Shown here piece by piece: positions 24,094-31,762 of a stretch of 45,819 nucleotides of DNA. The position numbers and the translations under genes were made by a program. The first letter of the stretch is position 1, and each line of letters opens with the position of its first letter. Below the pieces are notes generated by a model. That model was given only the letters and a program-made list of their open reading frames with translations, did not search any database and was not told the DNA's origin. The stretch covers positions 1 to 45,819 of the forward strand of contig CAKUEZ010000004.1 of the NCBI GenBank assembly GCA_934646965.1, given 5' to 3'. This stretch comes from an uncultured Collinsella sp. (GTDB lineage Bacteria > Actinomycetota > Coriobacteriia > Coriobacteriales > Coriobacteriaceae).

Positions 24094-24753
24094 GTGTCCG
24101 CATTTCCGTTCGACGCCGTTATCTTTGACATGGACGGCGTTTTGGTCGATACCGAGTTTTACTATCAGCAGGAGCTCGAGAAGTTTATCGATTACCTGCA
24201 GATTTCTGTAACGCGTGACGAGCTTAATGCAATTGTGGGTTCGTCGCACCGCGATTTTCAGCAGGTACTTGTGGAGTGGTATAAGCGTGCGGGGCAGGGC
24301 TGCCTTGAGCCCGATGAGGCCGAGGCCCGCTATGAGGTGTGGGCAAGTGCCTTTACCTGCGACTACAGCAAGTTGTTGAATCCCGGTGTTGCCGACACGC
24401 TGGCGGGACTTAAAGACCGCGGCGTCCGCGTGGCGCTGGCGTCATCGTCGCCCCTCAACAATATTGAGGAAGTACTGAGCACCTGCGGCATTCGCGATTA
24501 CTTTGAGTTTTTGGTCTCGGGCGAGCAGTTCAAACGTAGCAAGCCCGAGCCCGATATTTACCTACACGCCATTGACCGACTGGGGCTGCCTGCGGATCGT
24601 TGCTGCTGCGTGGAAGACTCGCTGTATGGCATTACCGCAGGCAAGCGTGCTGGCCTGACGGTCATCGCCAAGCGCGAGGAGCGCTTTGGCTTTAGCCAGG
24701 ATGCCGCGGACAAGATCATTGACCAGCTGCTGGATCTGCTGGAGCTTGCATAG
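24094..24753 (+). CDS. HAD-superfamily phosphatase (beta-phosphoglucomutase / YcjU-like subfamily IA)
   Basis: This 219-residue protein has motif I FDMDGVLVDT (Asp12, Asp14), motif II ALASSSPLNNIE, motif III SKPEPDIYLHA with the catalytic lysine, and motif IV CCVEDSLYGITAGKRAG. A helical C1 cap lies between motifs I and II. SxP...EDS wording is typical of beta-phosphoglucomutase-like members that act on phosphorylated sugars. GTG 24094 follows AGGGAGG at good distance. It may work with the neighbouring HAD and PfkB proteins on sugar phosphates. Confidence 0.9.
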   Translation: MSAFPFDAVIFDMDGVLVDTEFYYQQELEKFIDYLQISVTRDELNAIVGSSHRDFQQVLVEWYKRAGQGCLEPDEAEARYEVWASAFTCDYSKLLNPGVADTLAGLKDRGVRVALASSSPLNNIEEVLSTCGIRDYFEFLVSGEQFKRSKPEPDIYLHAIDRLGLPADRCCCVEDSLYGITAGKRAGLTVIAKREERFGFSQDAADKIIDQLLDLLELA

Positions 24754-24813
24754 AGCCTGGGCGGAACGGCTGCCAATACAATGGATTCGTTGGCGCAAGA
24801 GGGGAGCAAAGTC

Positions 24814-25677
24814 ATGGCTTTTAACGTGAATGCGCTGGGATTTGGCGATAACGTCGTCGACCGCTACGAGCATATCCACACGATGTATCCGGGTGGCAAT
24901 GCGGTGAATTATGCCGTCTATGCCAAGAAGTGCGGCGCTTTGCGCGCTGCCTATATGGGCATCTTCGGTAATGACGCCGCCGCCGAGCATGTGATTGCGA
25001 GCCTTGAGGAGGAGGGCGTTGAGCTTGCCAAGTGCAGGCAGCTCATTGGCGAGAACGGCGCGGCGCGCGTGACTGTCATCGACGGCGACCGTGTTTTCCT
25101 CGGCTCCAACGAGGGCGGCGTTCGTGGTGACGCACGATATGTCCTCGATCGCTTTGACTTGGCGTACATGAAGCAGTTCGATGTGGTCCATTCGGGCAAT
25201 TACTGCTTCACCGAACGCGAGCTGCCCAAGCTAAAGGCTGCGGGCATCACCGTCTCATTTGACTTCTCGGACGATTCGACCGATGAGTATTACGAGCAGG
25301 TTGCTCCGTTTGTCGACTACGCCTTCTTTAGCGCTGCGGATGCCGCGAGCGAAGATGAGATTCGCGAGCGCCTCGCTTGGGTTAAGAATCTGGGTCCGCG
25401 CTTTGTGTCTGCAACGGCGGGCGCTGAGGGCTGCATCGCCTATGACGGCGAGCGCTACTATCGCCAGCCAGCGAAGCCCGTGACGAATATGAAGGACACC
25501 ATGGGCGCCGGGGACTCGTTCCTGACTTCGTTCCTGATGTGCTATCTCGATTCCGCCAAACGTGGCGACGATGGCCCTGAGGCTATTGAGCGTGCGCTTA
25601 ACTTTGCGGCTGGGTTTGCCTCGACCGTATGCGGCATGGAGGGTTCTTGGGGCCATGGAGCGCCGATTTCCGAATAG
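24814..25677 (+). CDS. PfkB-family sugar kinase, fructoselysine 6-kinase-like
   Basis: This 287-residue ribokinase-family protein resembles FrlD: GFGDNVVDRYEHIHTMYPGGNAVNYAVYAKKCG at the N-terminus (about 7-39), AAYMGIFGNDAA and the C-terminal anion hole and base KDTMGAGDSFLTSFL (about 225-239). FrlD phosphorylates fructoselysine at O6 before FrlB cleaves it. No frlB deglycase or fructoselysine transporter adjoins it, so the substrate may be another Amadori product or sugar. I chose ATG 24814 with AGAGGGGAG upstream. Its 3' end lies 39 bp before a MITE-like element. Confidence 0.85.
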   Translation: MAFNVNALGFGDNVVDRYEHIHTMYPGGNAVNYAVYAKKCGALRAAYMGIFGNDAAAEHVIASLEEEGVELAKCRQLIGENGAARVTVIDGDRVFLGSNEGGVRGDARYVLDRFDLAYMKQFDVVHSGNYCFTERELPKLKAAGITVSFDFSDDSTDEYYEQVAPFVDYAFFSAADAASEDEIRERLAWVKNLGPRFVSATAGAEGCIAYDGERYYRQPAKPVTNMKDTMGAGDSFLTSFLMCYLDSAKRGDDGPEAIERALNFAAGFASTVCGMEGSWGHGAPISE

Positions 25678-25715
25678 CTGAGCAGTTCCGGGGACGCAGG
25701 TTGGCACCACCCCGG

Positions 25716-25958
25716 GACCCCGTGGGCAAAAAATGCCAAATATGAGTACTGTCACTAATTTAGTAACAGCGAAACATAGCTTTTGAGGGACTAGTTGAGT
25801 GCCTGCGGTCGATTAAAACCTGCTAAAAATGGTTTTACTCATGCAAATACGCCTTGATAATGAACAGTTGTACACTATCAAGGCGTTGTTTTGTCGCAAA
25901 ATAATGTGACTAGCTTTGCAACAGTACTCATATTTGGCATTTTTTGCCCACCGGGGTC
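25716..25958. mobile_element. MITE-like element with 37/38-bp terminal inverted repeats
   Basis: Left end 25716-25752 and right end 25921-25958 are inverted copies differing by one inserted base. Outer tip GACCCC, core GGCAAAAAATGCCAAATA, inner end GAGTACTGT. The 168-bp interior has no coding potential and carries a second inverted repeat CGCCTTGATA / TATCAAGGCG (25850-25859, 25876-25885). The right end includes the tatD stop codon. No transposase is nearby. The structure fits a non-autonomous miniature transposon or a large repetitive palindrome. Target-site duplication was not clear. Confidence 0.75.
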
Positions 25959-26739
25959 AGCGGAAGGCAAAAATGGAGTGGGAATTTCTCAGAACGACCG
26001 ACTTGACGCTCTCCGCGGCGCAGTTTTTAAGCGCGGCAATGATCTCGGATGTTCTTATAAGTGAATCGGCGATCTGTCGTGCGGATGTTTCCGTGCCTGG
26101 TTCGGTTGGCGCATCGGTTTCGAGCAGCAAACGGTTGAGTGGAATCTGTCGTGCGTATTCGCGCCCGCGTTTAGTGGCAAGCATGCGCTCGTTGACGGAA
26201 AAATAGCAGCCTGCGTTGCGCGCACGGACAAACTCATCTGAGGTGCCGTTAAACCAGTGGAAGATGATGACGGGGGGACCGGTGATGTCTTCAATAAGGC
26301 CATACGACTCCAAAATGTCCAAGGTTTCTCTCGTCGCGCGAACGGCATGAATTGACAGAACGCGATCAAGGAGCGGATGCTGCGATAGCGCTTGGCAAAG
26401 CCGTCCAAATGCCTGCATCTGGATTCCTTCGGTGCCCGTAAAACGTGGCGAGAAGTCGAGCCCGACCTCGCCAATAAAACGTTCCCGGCTAGCGAGCTCG
26501 CAAAGCAGGTCGATCTCGACAGCGCCACATCGACCGTCGGCGATCCACCAGGGGTGGAGACCCACCCCTGCAATGATATTAGGGCTAGTGCTGGCGCGTT
26601 TATTTGCCGTTGCGAAATCGCGCGGGTCGACGCCGCAATCAAAGAGCCCCAGTCCCATCGTTGCGGCTTCGCGGGCAACGGTGTTTGGGCCGGCCATGAG
26701 ATCCAAGTGGCAGTGAGCATCAAAGGACTGCAGCTCCAT
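25957..26739 (-). CDS. TatD family metal-dependent hydrolase
   Basis: This 260-residue amidohydrolase-fold protein has metal ligands in FDAHCHLD (7-14), the GEVGLD block (about 88-93), SIHAVR, IIFHWFNG and the final LLLETDAPTEPG. TatD proteins are metal-dependent deoxyribonucleases. Bacterial members may act in DNA repair or tRNA quality control. The C-terminus is shortened in an unusual way: the TGA stop lies within the terminal repeat of the adjacent MITE-like element, so the native last residues may have been replaced. It is 14 bp downstream of tcdA and probably cotranscribed. Confidence 0.9.
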   Translation of the reverse strand: MELQSFDAHCHLDLMAGPNTVAREAATMGLGLFDCGVDPRDFATANKRASTSPNIIAGVGLHPWWIADGRCGAVEIDLLCELASRERFIGEVGLDFSPRFTGTEGIQMQAFGRLCQALSQHPLLDRVLSIHAVRATRETLDILESYGLIEDITGPPVIIFHWFNGTSDEFVRARNAGCYFSVNERMLATKRGREYARQIPLNRLLLETDAPTEPGTETSARQIADSLIRTSEIIAALKNCAAESVKSVVLRNSHSIFAFR

Positions 26740-26753
26740 CGTGGTGTGCCTTG

Positions 26754-27551
26754 CTAGTCTAGGCGCTGGCCATCGGCGCGCACGCGCTCGGTGCCGCGTC
26801 CGCTGATCTGGCGAATGACCTCGCCGGCAATCATCTGGCCCATGATGGGCGGCATAAAGCTGGCGGTTCCAAGTTCAGTGCGTTCGTGGATGTTGGAAGG
26901 GTCGCGGGGCTGGGTCTTAACCGACTCTTCGCAGCTAAACAGCACGTGTAGGCTCTTGATGCCGCGCTTCTTGCACTCTTTGCGCATGATGCGGCTCATA
27001 GGGTCGCGCACCGTATCGAAGATGTCGGCAAAACGCAGACATTCGGGATGGAGCTTATTGGCTCCGCCCATGGAGCTTACCAAGCGAATGCCGTGGTCCT
27101 GAGCGTATTTGGCAACGGTGAGCTTGGCCGAGATGGTGTCGATCGCGTCAATGACGTAGTCGAGCTTGCCGCCCGTCTGTTCCAGAACACTCGCGAAGAA
27201 CTCGTCAATGTTGTCGCTCAACAGGTACTCGGTGCGCTTGATGACGGTGGCGGCAGGGTTGATGTCATGGATCATAGCCTCCATAACGTCCACTTTGCGC
27301 TTGCCAATGGTGCTCTGAAAGGCAATGGCCTGACGGTTAATGTTGCTGGGCGCGATGGTGTCTTTGTCCAGAATTACGAAATGGTCAATGCCGCCGCGGG
27401 CAAGTGCTTCACAGCAGTTGGAGCCCACGCCGCCGCAGCCGAGTACCAGCACCGTGGCGTCAGCGAGCTTGTCGAGTGCCTCGCGGCCCATGATGATCTC
27501 GAGCTTGGTATCGCGTGTCTCGTTGGGAGTTGAGGCTGCGGTTTCGGTCAT
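26754..27551 (-). CDS. tcdA: tRNA threonylcarbamoyladenosine dehydratase
   Basis: This 265-residue E1-like (ThiF/MoeB/CsdL) enzyme cyclises t6A to ct6A at position 37 of tRNAs using ATP. It has LIMGREALDKLADATVLVLGCGGVGSNC with the nucleotide loop GCGGVGS (38-44), DKDTIAPSNINRQ (about 62-74) and VIDAIDTISAKL. It also shows the CKKRGIKSLHVLFSCEE segment typical of the subfamily. The C-terminus TASFMPPIMGQMIAGEVIRQI matches TcdA. GGAGGATATTT precedes the ATG. The downstream tatD gene follows closely. Confidence 0.94.
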   Translation of the reverse strand: MTETAASTPNETRDTKLEIIMGREALDKLADATVLVLGCGGVGSNCCEALARGGIDHFVILDKDTIAPSNINRQAIAFQSTIGKRKVDVMEAMIHDINPAATVIKRTEYLLSDNIDEFFASVLEQTGGKLDYVIDAIDTISAKLTVAKYAQDHGIRLVSSMGGANKLHPECLRFADIFDTVRDPMSRIMRKECKKRGIKSLHVLFSCEESVKTQPRDPSNIHERTELGTASFMPPIMGQMIAGEVIRQISGRGTERVRADGQRLD

Positions 27552-27638
27552 AAATATCCTCCGATGGGGAAGCGATTCGTGTTTTAGCTATCGCCATTAT
27601 AGGTATTATCGCGATTCCATTTGAGCCCTAGGGGCTTG

Positions 27639-27667
27639 TTGAAATGAGGCAGTGATTCGCATAAGAT
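27639..27667 (+). promoter_or_regulatory. Sigma-70-type promoter of a putative small RNA
   Basis: TTGAAA (27639-27644), a 17-bp spacer and TAAGAT (27662-27667) give a near-ideal promoter that would start RNA near 27674. Confidence 0.7.
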
Positions 27668-27673
27668 GAAGCA

Positions 27674-27767
27674 GATGGCACCCGTTGCAGCGGGTTAGCC
27701 AACTCCGAAACACGTTTATGGCGTGAGAAGTGGCCGTCTTCGCATTACGCGGGGGCGGCTATTTTTT
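27674..27767 (+). ncRNA. Putative structured small RNA or leader upstream of sdpRI
   Basis: This is a stretch of about 94 nt between a good promoter and a strong terminator. Hairpin 1: TGGC-ACCCG (27676-27684) with CGGGT-TA-GCCA (27691-27701). Hairpin 2: CACG (27711-27714) with CGTG (27722-27725). Terminator: 13-bp stem (27731-27743 with 27749-27761) and six T. No open frame with a ribosome site is visible in it. I do not recognise a known riboswitch class. It could be a free small RNA or an attenuator for the ArsR-type operon 80 bp downstream. Confidence 0.5.
27731..27767 (+). terminator. Terminator of the putative small RNA
   Basis: A 13-bp stem (several G-U pairs) with loop ATTAC is followed by T6. 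It is placed before, not after, the sdpR gene. Confidence 0.85.
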
Positions 27768-27785
27768 GAGTGTAAAATTAGACAA

Positions 27786-27801
27786 TTAGACAAACATCTA
27801 A
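27786..27801. promoter_or_regulatory. Inverted repeat TTAGA-N6-TCTAA in the sdpR promoter
   Basis: It lies between a possible -35 and the -10 TATAGT (27809-27814), the place expected for an autorepressor operator. The gene product is an SdpR-like repressor, so self-control is plausible. Confidence 0.5.
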
Positions 27802-27849
27802 ATATCGAGTATAGTGTGCGCGTCGAACGAACTGGTGAGAGGAGGCTCT

Positions 27850-28128
27850 ATGCCGGGAGAGGGTTTTAAGGCGCTGGCCGATCCAACGCGGCGGCGCATT
27901 TTGGAGCTGCTGCGCGAGGGCAATTGCACGGCGGGGGAGCTTGCCAAGCATTTTGACATTAGCAAGCCGTCGCTGAGCCATCACTTGGCGACGCTTAAGA
28001 ATGCTGGTCTGGTGACCGATGAGCGCCATGGCCAAAACATCGTATACAGCTTAAACACTACCGTCATGCAGGACTTGATCGGTTGGTTTATGGGCTTTAC
28101 GAGCACTGAAGGTGATAAGGATGAATAA
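27850..28128 (+). CDS. ArsR-family transcriptional repressor, SdpR-like
   Basis: This 92-residue winged-helix protein has KALADPTRRRILELLREGNCTAGELAKHF (about 6-34), recognition helix SKPSLSHHLATLKNAGLV and wing DERHGQNIVYSLNTTV. It has no metal-binding CxC in helix 3, unlike ArsR/SmtB sensors. Like SdpR it probably responds through its membrane partner SdpI. The ATG is preceded by GAGGAGG. The next gene overlaps its stop by 8 nt. The pair would repress its own promoter (inverted repeat at 27786-27801). Confidence 0.92.
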   Translation: MPGEGFKALADPTRRRILELLREGNCTAGELAKHFDISKPSLSHHLATLKNAGLVTDERHGQNIVYSLNTTVMQDLIGWFMGFTSTEGDKDE

Positions 28129-28825
28129 CGAAAACAAGGGTATTCACGCCACGGGGGTATCGTCGCGCGTGTGGATTGCGTTGGTCGCTCTATGCGTCGC
28201 CAATGTCGCAGCGCACCTCATGGTGATGCCGAGCTTGCCTGCGCAGATTCCCACGCACTGGGGCGCGAACGGCGCCGTCGACGGTTGGGGCCCTAGCTGG
28301 ATGGCCTCCGCGCTCGGCGTGTTGCCTCTGGCACTTCTCGCGATGTTCTACGTCGTGCCACGCATCGACCCTAAGGGCGAGGCGTATCGGACCTCGGGCA
28401 AGTTCTATCAGGGTTTTGTAATTGCTTTCACGGTATTCATGTGTGCCATAAGCTGGTTGGGTGAGCTTACGGTCTGGGGCGTGGTGTCGGCGGTCGGTTC
28501 GGTCAACGTGCTGATTTCCGGCGCCATTGGTCTGCTCTTTATTGGCATGGGCAACTACCTGCCGCGCGTAAAGCAGAACTATACGCTTGGCATCAAGACG
28601 CCCTGGGCGCTTGCCGACCCCGAGAACTGGCGCCGTACGCAGCGTTTTGGCGGCGCCTGCTTTATGGTGCTGGGCATAGGACTCATCGTGATGGGCGTGG
28701 CGGGCAGTGTGCTTTCGAGCGAGGTCACAGCCGCGATTATCGCGATTTTGGCGTTTGGGGCGGCTGGAGCCGCATATGTCTACTCGTATCTGCTGTGGCG
28801 CAAATCACAGCAGGCTGTTCGCTAA
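28121..28825 (+). CDS. SdpI-family membrane immunity/signalling protein (DUF1648 + SdpI)
   Basis: This 234-residue membrane protein has about six transmembrane helices. The N-terminal DUF1648 part contains LPAQIPTHWGANGAVDGWGP (about 42-61), and the C-terminal SdpI domain contains MGNYLPRVKQNYTLGIKTPWALADPENWRRTQRFGG, a hallmark of the family. In Bacillus, SdpI protects against the cannibalism toxin SdpC and traps SdpR at the membrane. No sdpC or sdpAB gene is seen here, so this pair may guard against foreign toxins or regulate other targets. The start overlaps sdpR by 8 nt. Confidence 0.93.
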   Translation: MNNENKGIHATGVSSRVWIALVALCVANVAAHLMVMPSLPAQIPTHWGANGAVDGWGPSWMASALGVLPLALLAMFYVVPRIDPKGEAYRTSGKFYQGFVIAFTVFMCAISWLGELTVWGVVSAVGSVNVLISGAIGLLFIGMGNYLPRVKQNYTLGIKTPWALADPENWRRTQRFGGACFMVLGIGLIVMGVAGSVLSSEVTAAIIAILAFGAAGAAYVYSYLLWRKSQQAVR

Positions 28826-28898
28826 GGTTGCGGAAAACTAGCGTACGCAGGTCAAAATATGCTCCAGGGGACTTTTCCCAGGTAGTATTAGGGGGTGT

Positions 28899-28918
28899 GG
28901 GCAACCATGCCCCTTTTT
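28899..28918 (+). terminator. Small terminator after sdpI / before ettA
   Basis: GGGCA-ACCA-TGCCC is followed by C and five T. It probably ends the sdpRI transcript. If the ettA promoter lies upstream it would act as an attenuator instead. Confidence 0.6.
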
Positions 28919-28996
28919 ATTAGAACGCGCGGATTTATCCCCCTGCCTTTTCCGGAAGGGCGGATCAGAAGTCTTTCCGCAGCTAGATAAGGAGAA

Positions 28997-30682
28997 ATGA
29001 CTGTGGCGGAGTTCATCTACCAGATGTATCAGGCTCGCAAGGCCCATGGCGACAAGGTGATCCTTGACGACGTGACCCTGAGCTTCTATCCCGGCGCCAA
29101 GATTGGCGTCGTGGGCCCCAACGGCATGGGCAAGTCGACCCTGCTCAAGATTATGGCCGGCATCGAGGAGGTCTCCAACGGCGACGCTCGACTTACCCCC
29201 GGCTATACCGTGGGCATCCTGCAGCAGGAGCCGCCGCTCGACGACGACAAGACCGTTATCGAGAACGTGCGCATGGCATTTGGCGATATGATCGCCAAGG
29301 TCGATCGCTTCAATAAGATCGGCGAGGAGATGTGCGACCCGGATTGCGACATGGACGCCCTTATGGCCGAGATGGGCAAGCTTCAGGACGAGATCGACGC
29401 CGCCGACGGCTGGGATATCGATTCCAAGCTCGGTCAGGCCATGGACGCCCTGCAGCTGCCCGATTCCGATATGCCGGTCAACGTGCTTTCTGGCGGCGAG
29501 CGCCGTCGCGTGGCCCTGTGCAAGCTGCTGCTCGAGGCTCCCGACCTGCTGCTGCTCGACGAGCCCACGAACCACCTGGACGCCGAGTCGATCCTGTGGC
29601 TCGAGCACTTCCTGCACAACTATCAGGGCGCGGTGCTTGCCGTCACGCACGATCGCTACTTCTTGGATAACGTTGCCGAGTGGATCTGCGAGGTCGACCG
29701 CGGTCACCTTTATCCCTACAAGGGCAACTACTCCACGTATCTGGAGACCAAAGCCGCCCGTATCGAGGCTCAGGGCAACCGCGATGCCAAGCTTGCCAAG
29801 CGTATGGAGGCCGAGCTCGAGTGGGTGCGCAGCTCGCCGAAGGCCCGTCAGGCCAAGAACAAGGCCCGTCTGGCTCGCTACGAGGAGATGGAGGCCGAGG
29901 CCCGCGCAAGCCAGAAGCTCGACTGGACCGATATTCGCATTCCCGTTGGCCCCCGTCTGGGCAACAAGGTGCTCGAGGCTCATCATCTGCACAAGGAGTT
30001 CGACGGTCGCGTGCTCATCGATGACCTTTCGTTCACCCTGCCGCGCAACGGCATTGTGGGCGTGATCGGTCCCAACGGCGTCGGTAAGACCACACTGTTC
30101 AAGACGATCGTGGGCTTGGAGTCTCTGACCTCGGGCGAGCTCGAGGTGGGCGAGACCGTCAAGATTTCCTACGTCGACCAGAACCGTTCCGGCATCGACC
30201 CCGATAAGAACCTGTGGGAGGTCGTCTCGGACGGCCTGGACCACATGATGGTCGGCGAGACCGAGGTTCCGAGCCGCGCTTATGTGGCGAGCTTTGGCTT
30301 TAAGGGCCAGGACCAGCAGAAGCGCGCCGGCGTACTCTCCGGTGGCGAGCGCAACCGTCTGAACTTGGCGCTTACGCTCAAGCAGGGCGGAAACCTGCTG
30401 CTCCTCGACGAGCCCACGAACGACCTCGACGTCGAGACGCTGTCCTCGCTCGAGGCCGCGCTGCTCGAGTTCCCGGGCTGCTCGGTTGTCATCAGCCACG
30501 ACCGTATGTTCCTGGACCGCGTTGCCACGCACATCCTGGCGTGGGAAGGCACCGACGAGAACCCGGGCAACTGGTATTGGTTCGAGGGCAACTTCGAGGC
30601 CTATCAGGCCAACCGCATCGAGCGCCTGGGCGAGGACGCAGCCCAGCCGCATCGTATTCATCGCAAGCTCACGCGCGACTAG
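28997..30682 (+). CDS. ettA: Energy-dependent translational throttle protein EttA (ABC-F ATPase)
   Basis: This 561-residue ABC-F protein binds the ribosomal E site and links ATP/ADP ratio to the first elongation step. Domain 1 has Walker A GPNGMGKST (about 38-46), signature LSGGERRR and LLLDEPTNHLDAES. Then comes the P-site tRNA interaction linker, with RMEAELEWVRSSPKARQAKNKARLARYEEM, which is typical of EttA. Domain 2 has GPNGVGKTT, LSGGERNR and LLLDEPTNDLDVET. It has no transmembrane part. ATG 28997 follows AAGGAG. Length and the WVRSSPKARQAKNKAR segment separate it from other ABC-F types. Confidence 0.96.
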   Translation: MTVAEFIYQMYQARKAHGDKVILDDVTLSFYPGAKIGVVGPNGMGKSTLLKIMAGIEEVSNGDARLTPGYTVGILQQEPPLDDDKTVIENVRMAFGDMIAKVDRFNKIGEEMCDPDCDMDALMAEMGKLQDEIDAADGWDIDSKLGQAMDALQLPDSDMPVNVLSGGERRRVALCKLLLEAPDLLLLDEPTNHLDAESILWLEHFLHNYQGAVLAVTHDRYFLDNVAEWICEVDRGHLYPYKGNYSTYLETKAARIEAQGNRDAKLAKRMEAELEWVRSSPKARQAKNKARLARYEEMEAEARASQKLDWTDIRIPVGPRLGNKVLEAHHLHKEFDGRVLIDDLSFTLPRNGIVGVIGPNGVGKTTLFKTIVGLESLTSGELEVGETVKISYVDQNRSGIDPDKNLWEVVSDGLDHMMVGETEVPSRAYVASFGFKGQDQQKRAGVLSGGERNRLNLALTLKQGGNLLLLDEPTNDLDVETLSSLEAALLEFPGCSVVISHDRMFLDRVATHILAWEGTDENPGNWYWFEGNFEAYQANRIERLGEDAAQPHRIHRKLTRD

Positions 30683-30686
30683 TTTT

Positions 30687-30714
30687 GTTACGCGGTTTTA
30701 CCAAACCGCGTAAC
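30687..30714. repeat. Perfect 12-bp hairpin after ettA
   Basis: GTTACGCGGTTT / AAACCGCGTAAC has loop TACC and starts 5 bp after the ettA stop. No T-run follows, so it may be an mRNA 3'-end stabiliser or part of the larger palindromic repeat next to it. Confidence 0.7.
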
Positions 30715-30727
30715 TGCTCGACGCTGC

Positions 30728-30827
30728 GCGGGCCGCAAGCACCCCATCTTGCCGTTCAAGCCGTCGCTCGCGTACCGAAGTACGCGTCGCTCCTCTTTCA
30801 CGGCAACCTGGGGCACTTGCGACCCGC
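30728..30827. repeat. 100-bp imperfect intergenic palindrome
   Basis: The arms match as GCGGG-x-CGCAAG-xx-CCCCA-xx-TTGCCGT and meet at GCGTAC-CGAA-GTACGC (30770-30785). About three quarters of the arm positions pair. It has no reading frame with support. It looks like a repetitive extragenic palindrome of the host lineage. Confidence 0.75.
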
Positions 30828-30856
30828 TCGCTGTTGGTTACGCAACATCAACAAAT

Positions 30857-30896
30857 AAAAACGGCTCAAATCCGGGTTTGGATCTGAGCCGTTTTT
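30857..30896. terminator. Bidirectional terminator between ettA and the GntR gene
   Basis: AAAAACGGCTCAAATCC / GGATCTGAGCCGTTTTT has loop gggttt, with A-tract and T-tract on the two sides. An almost identical copy lies at 35187-35224. Confidence 0.9.
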
Positions 30897-30901
30897 CGCT
30901 G

Positions 30902-31618
30902 CTACTTGCGTCGAGCGATATCGTGAAAGACAAAGTAGTCGGGGCGGTGTCGCGAACAGGTGTATTCGAACATTTCTCCGGCGGCGGTAAAGACTTGGTT
31001 GGACATAACGGCCATGTAGCAGCCTTCGGGAAGGTCCAACAGCTCATAGTCGCGCTTGGTGGCGGGTTCGACGGTAATTTGGCGACTGCTTTGGGCAATC
31101 TTAAGGCCAAGGTCCTGCTCGAGATATCGATAAATGGAGCTTGAGGCCTTATCGGCATCGAGCCCCTGTACGTCGCTTGCCAAAAAATAGCTTTCATCGT
31201 GAATGACTGGGCAACCGGCTATGGAACGAACGCGCTCGAGATGAATGAGATCTGACCCGATTTCAAACCCCGTTCTGTGGGCTGCCTTTTCGGTGGCTTT
31301 GACTTGCTCAAAGAGCGTCACCCTTGTTTCGGAATCAAGCTCCAGGCGTCTGACGGACTCGTCGTATGTTTCGATACCTCCAACCTCAAAGAGGGCACGG
31401 CTTCGTGGGCGCCAGATGACGCGGACGCCCTTGCCATGAATTGGTTGCACCAGCCCCTCGTCGGCGAGCGCGGTGAGCGCGCGTCGAAGCGTGTTGTGCG
31501 AGCATTCGTATTTTTGAACGAGTTGGGCCTCGGAGGGGAGAAACGACTGAAACGGATACGTCCCCTCAAGAATGTCGCCCTTGATATCGTTGTAAATACC
31601 TTGCCAAATGGCTTTCAT
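30902..31618 (-). CDS. treR: GntR/HutC-family repressor of the trehalose operon (TreR-like)
   Basis: This 238-residue protein has an N-terminal winged helix (LPSEAQLVQKYECSHNTLRRALTALADEGLVQPIHGKGVRV, about 28-68) and a C-terminal UTRA ligand-binding domain (IGSDLIHLERVRSIAGCPVIHDESYFLASDVQGL). It is divergently transcribed from the trehalose PTS gene. Three ACTTATT-N2-AATAAGT-type palindromes lie between them. By homology trehalose 6-phosphate should be the inducer. ATG 31618 has AGGA upstream. A longer start (ATTG region) is not supported by a ribosome site. Confidence 0.9.
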   Translation of the reverse strand: MKAIWQGIYNDIKGDILEGTYPFQSFLPSEAQLVQKYECSHNTLRRALTALADEGLVQPIHGKGVRVIWRPRSRALFEVGGIETYDESVRRLELDSETRVTLFEQVKATEKAAHRTGFEIGSDLIHLERVRSIAGCPVIHDESYFLASDVQGLDADKASSSIYRYLEQDLGLKIAQSSRQITVEPATKRDYELLDLPEGCYMAVMSNQVFTAAGEMFEYTCSRHRPDYFVFHDIARRK

Positions 31619-31630
31619 AGCTATCCTTTG

Positions 31631-31646
31631 AATCATTTAAATAAGT
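31631..31646. promoter_or_regulatory. TreR operator candidate O1 (degenerate)
   Basis: AATCATT-TA-AATAAGT has a perfect right half and 5 of 7 in the left half. It lies 12 bp upstream of treR and suggests autoregulation. Confidence 0.6.
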
Positions 31647-31711
31647 TGTGCTTCAGTATACCGTTCGAGCATGATGCCTGCCGTTCAGCGCGCAAAAACG
31701 ACCGCTCATCC

Positions 31712-31727
31712 ACTTATTCAAATAAGT
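31712..31727. promoter_or_regulatory. TreR operator candidate O2
   Basis: A perfect ACTTATT-CA-AATAAGT inverted repeat, identical in core to O3 and centred 61 bp from it. Confidence 0.8.
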
Positions 31728-31762
31728 CGAGCAGCATAGAATCAATGTGATTAAACTAATTG

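Noticed and set aside
28838..30661. A 607-codon open frame on the minus strand opposite ettA
   Set aside because: It is fully antisense to a clearly conserved ABC-F gene and has no recognisable motif. It is a codon-bias shadow.
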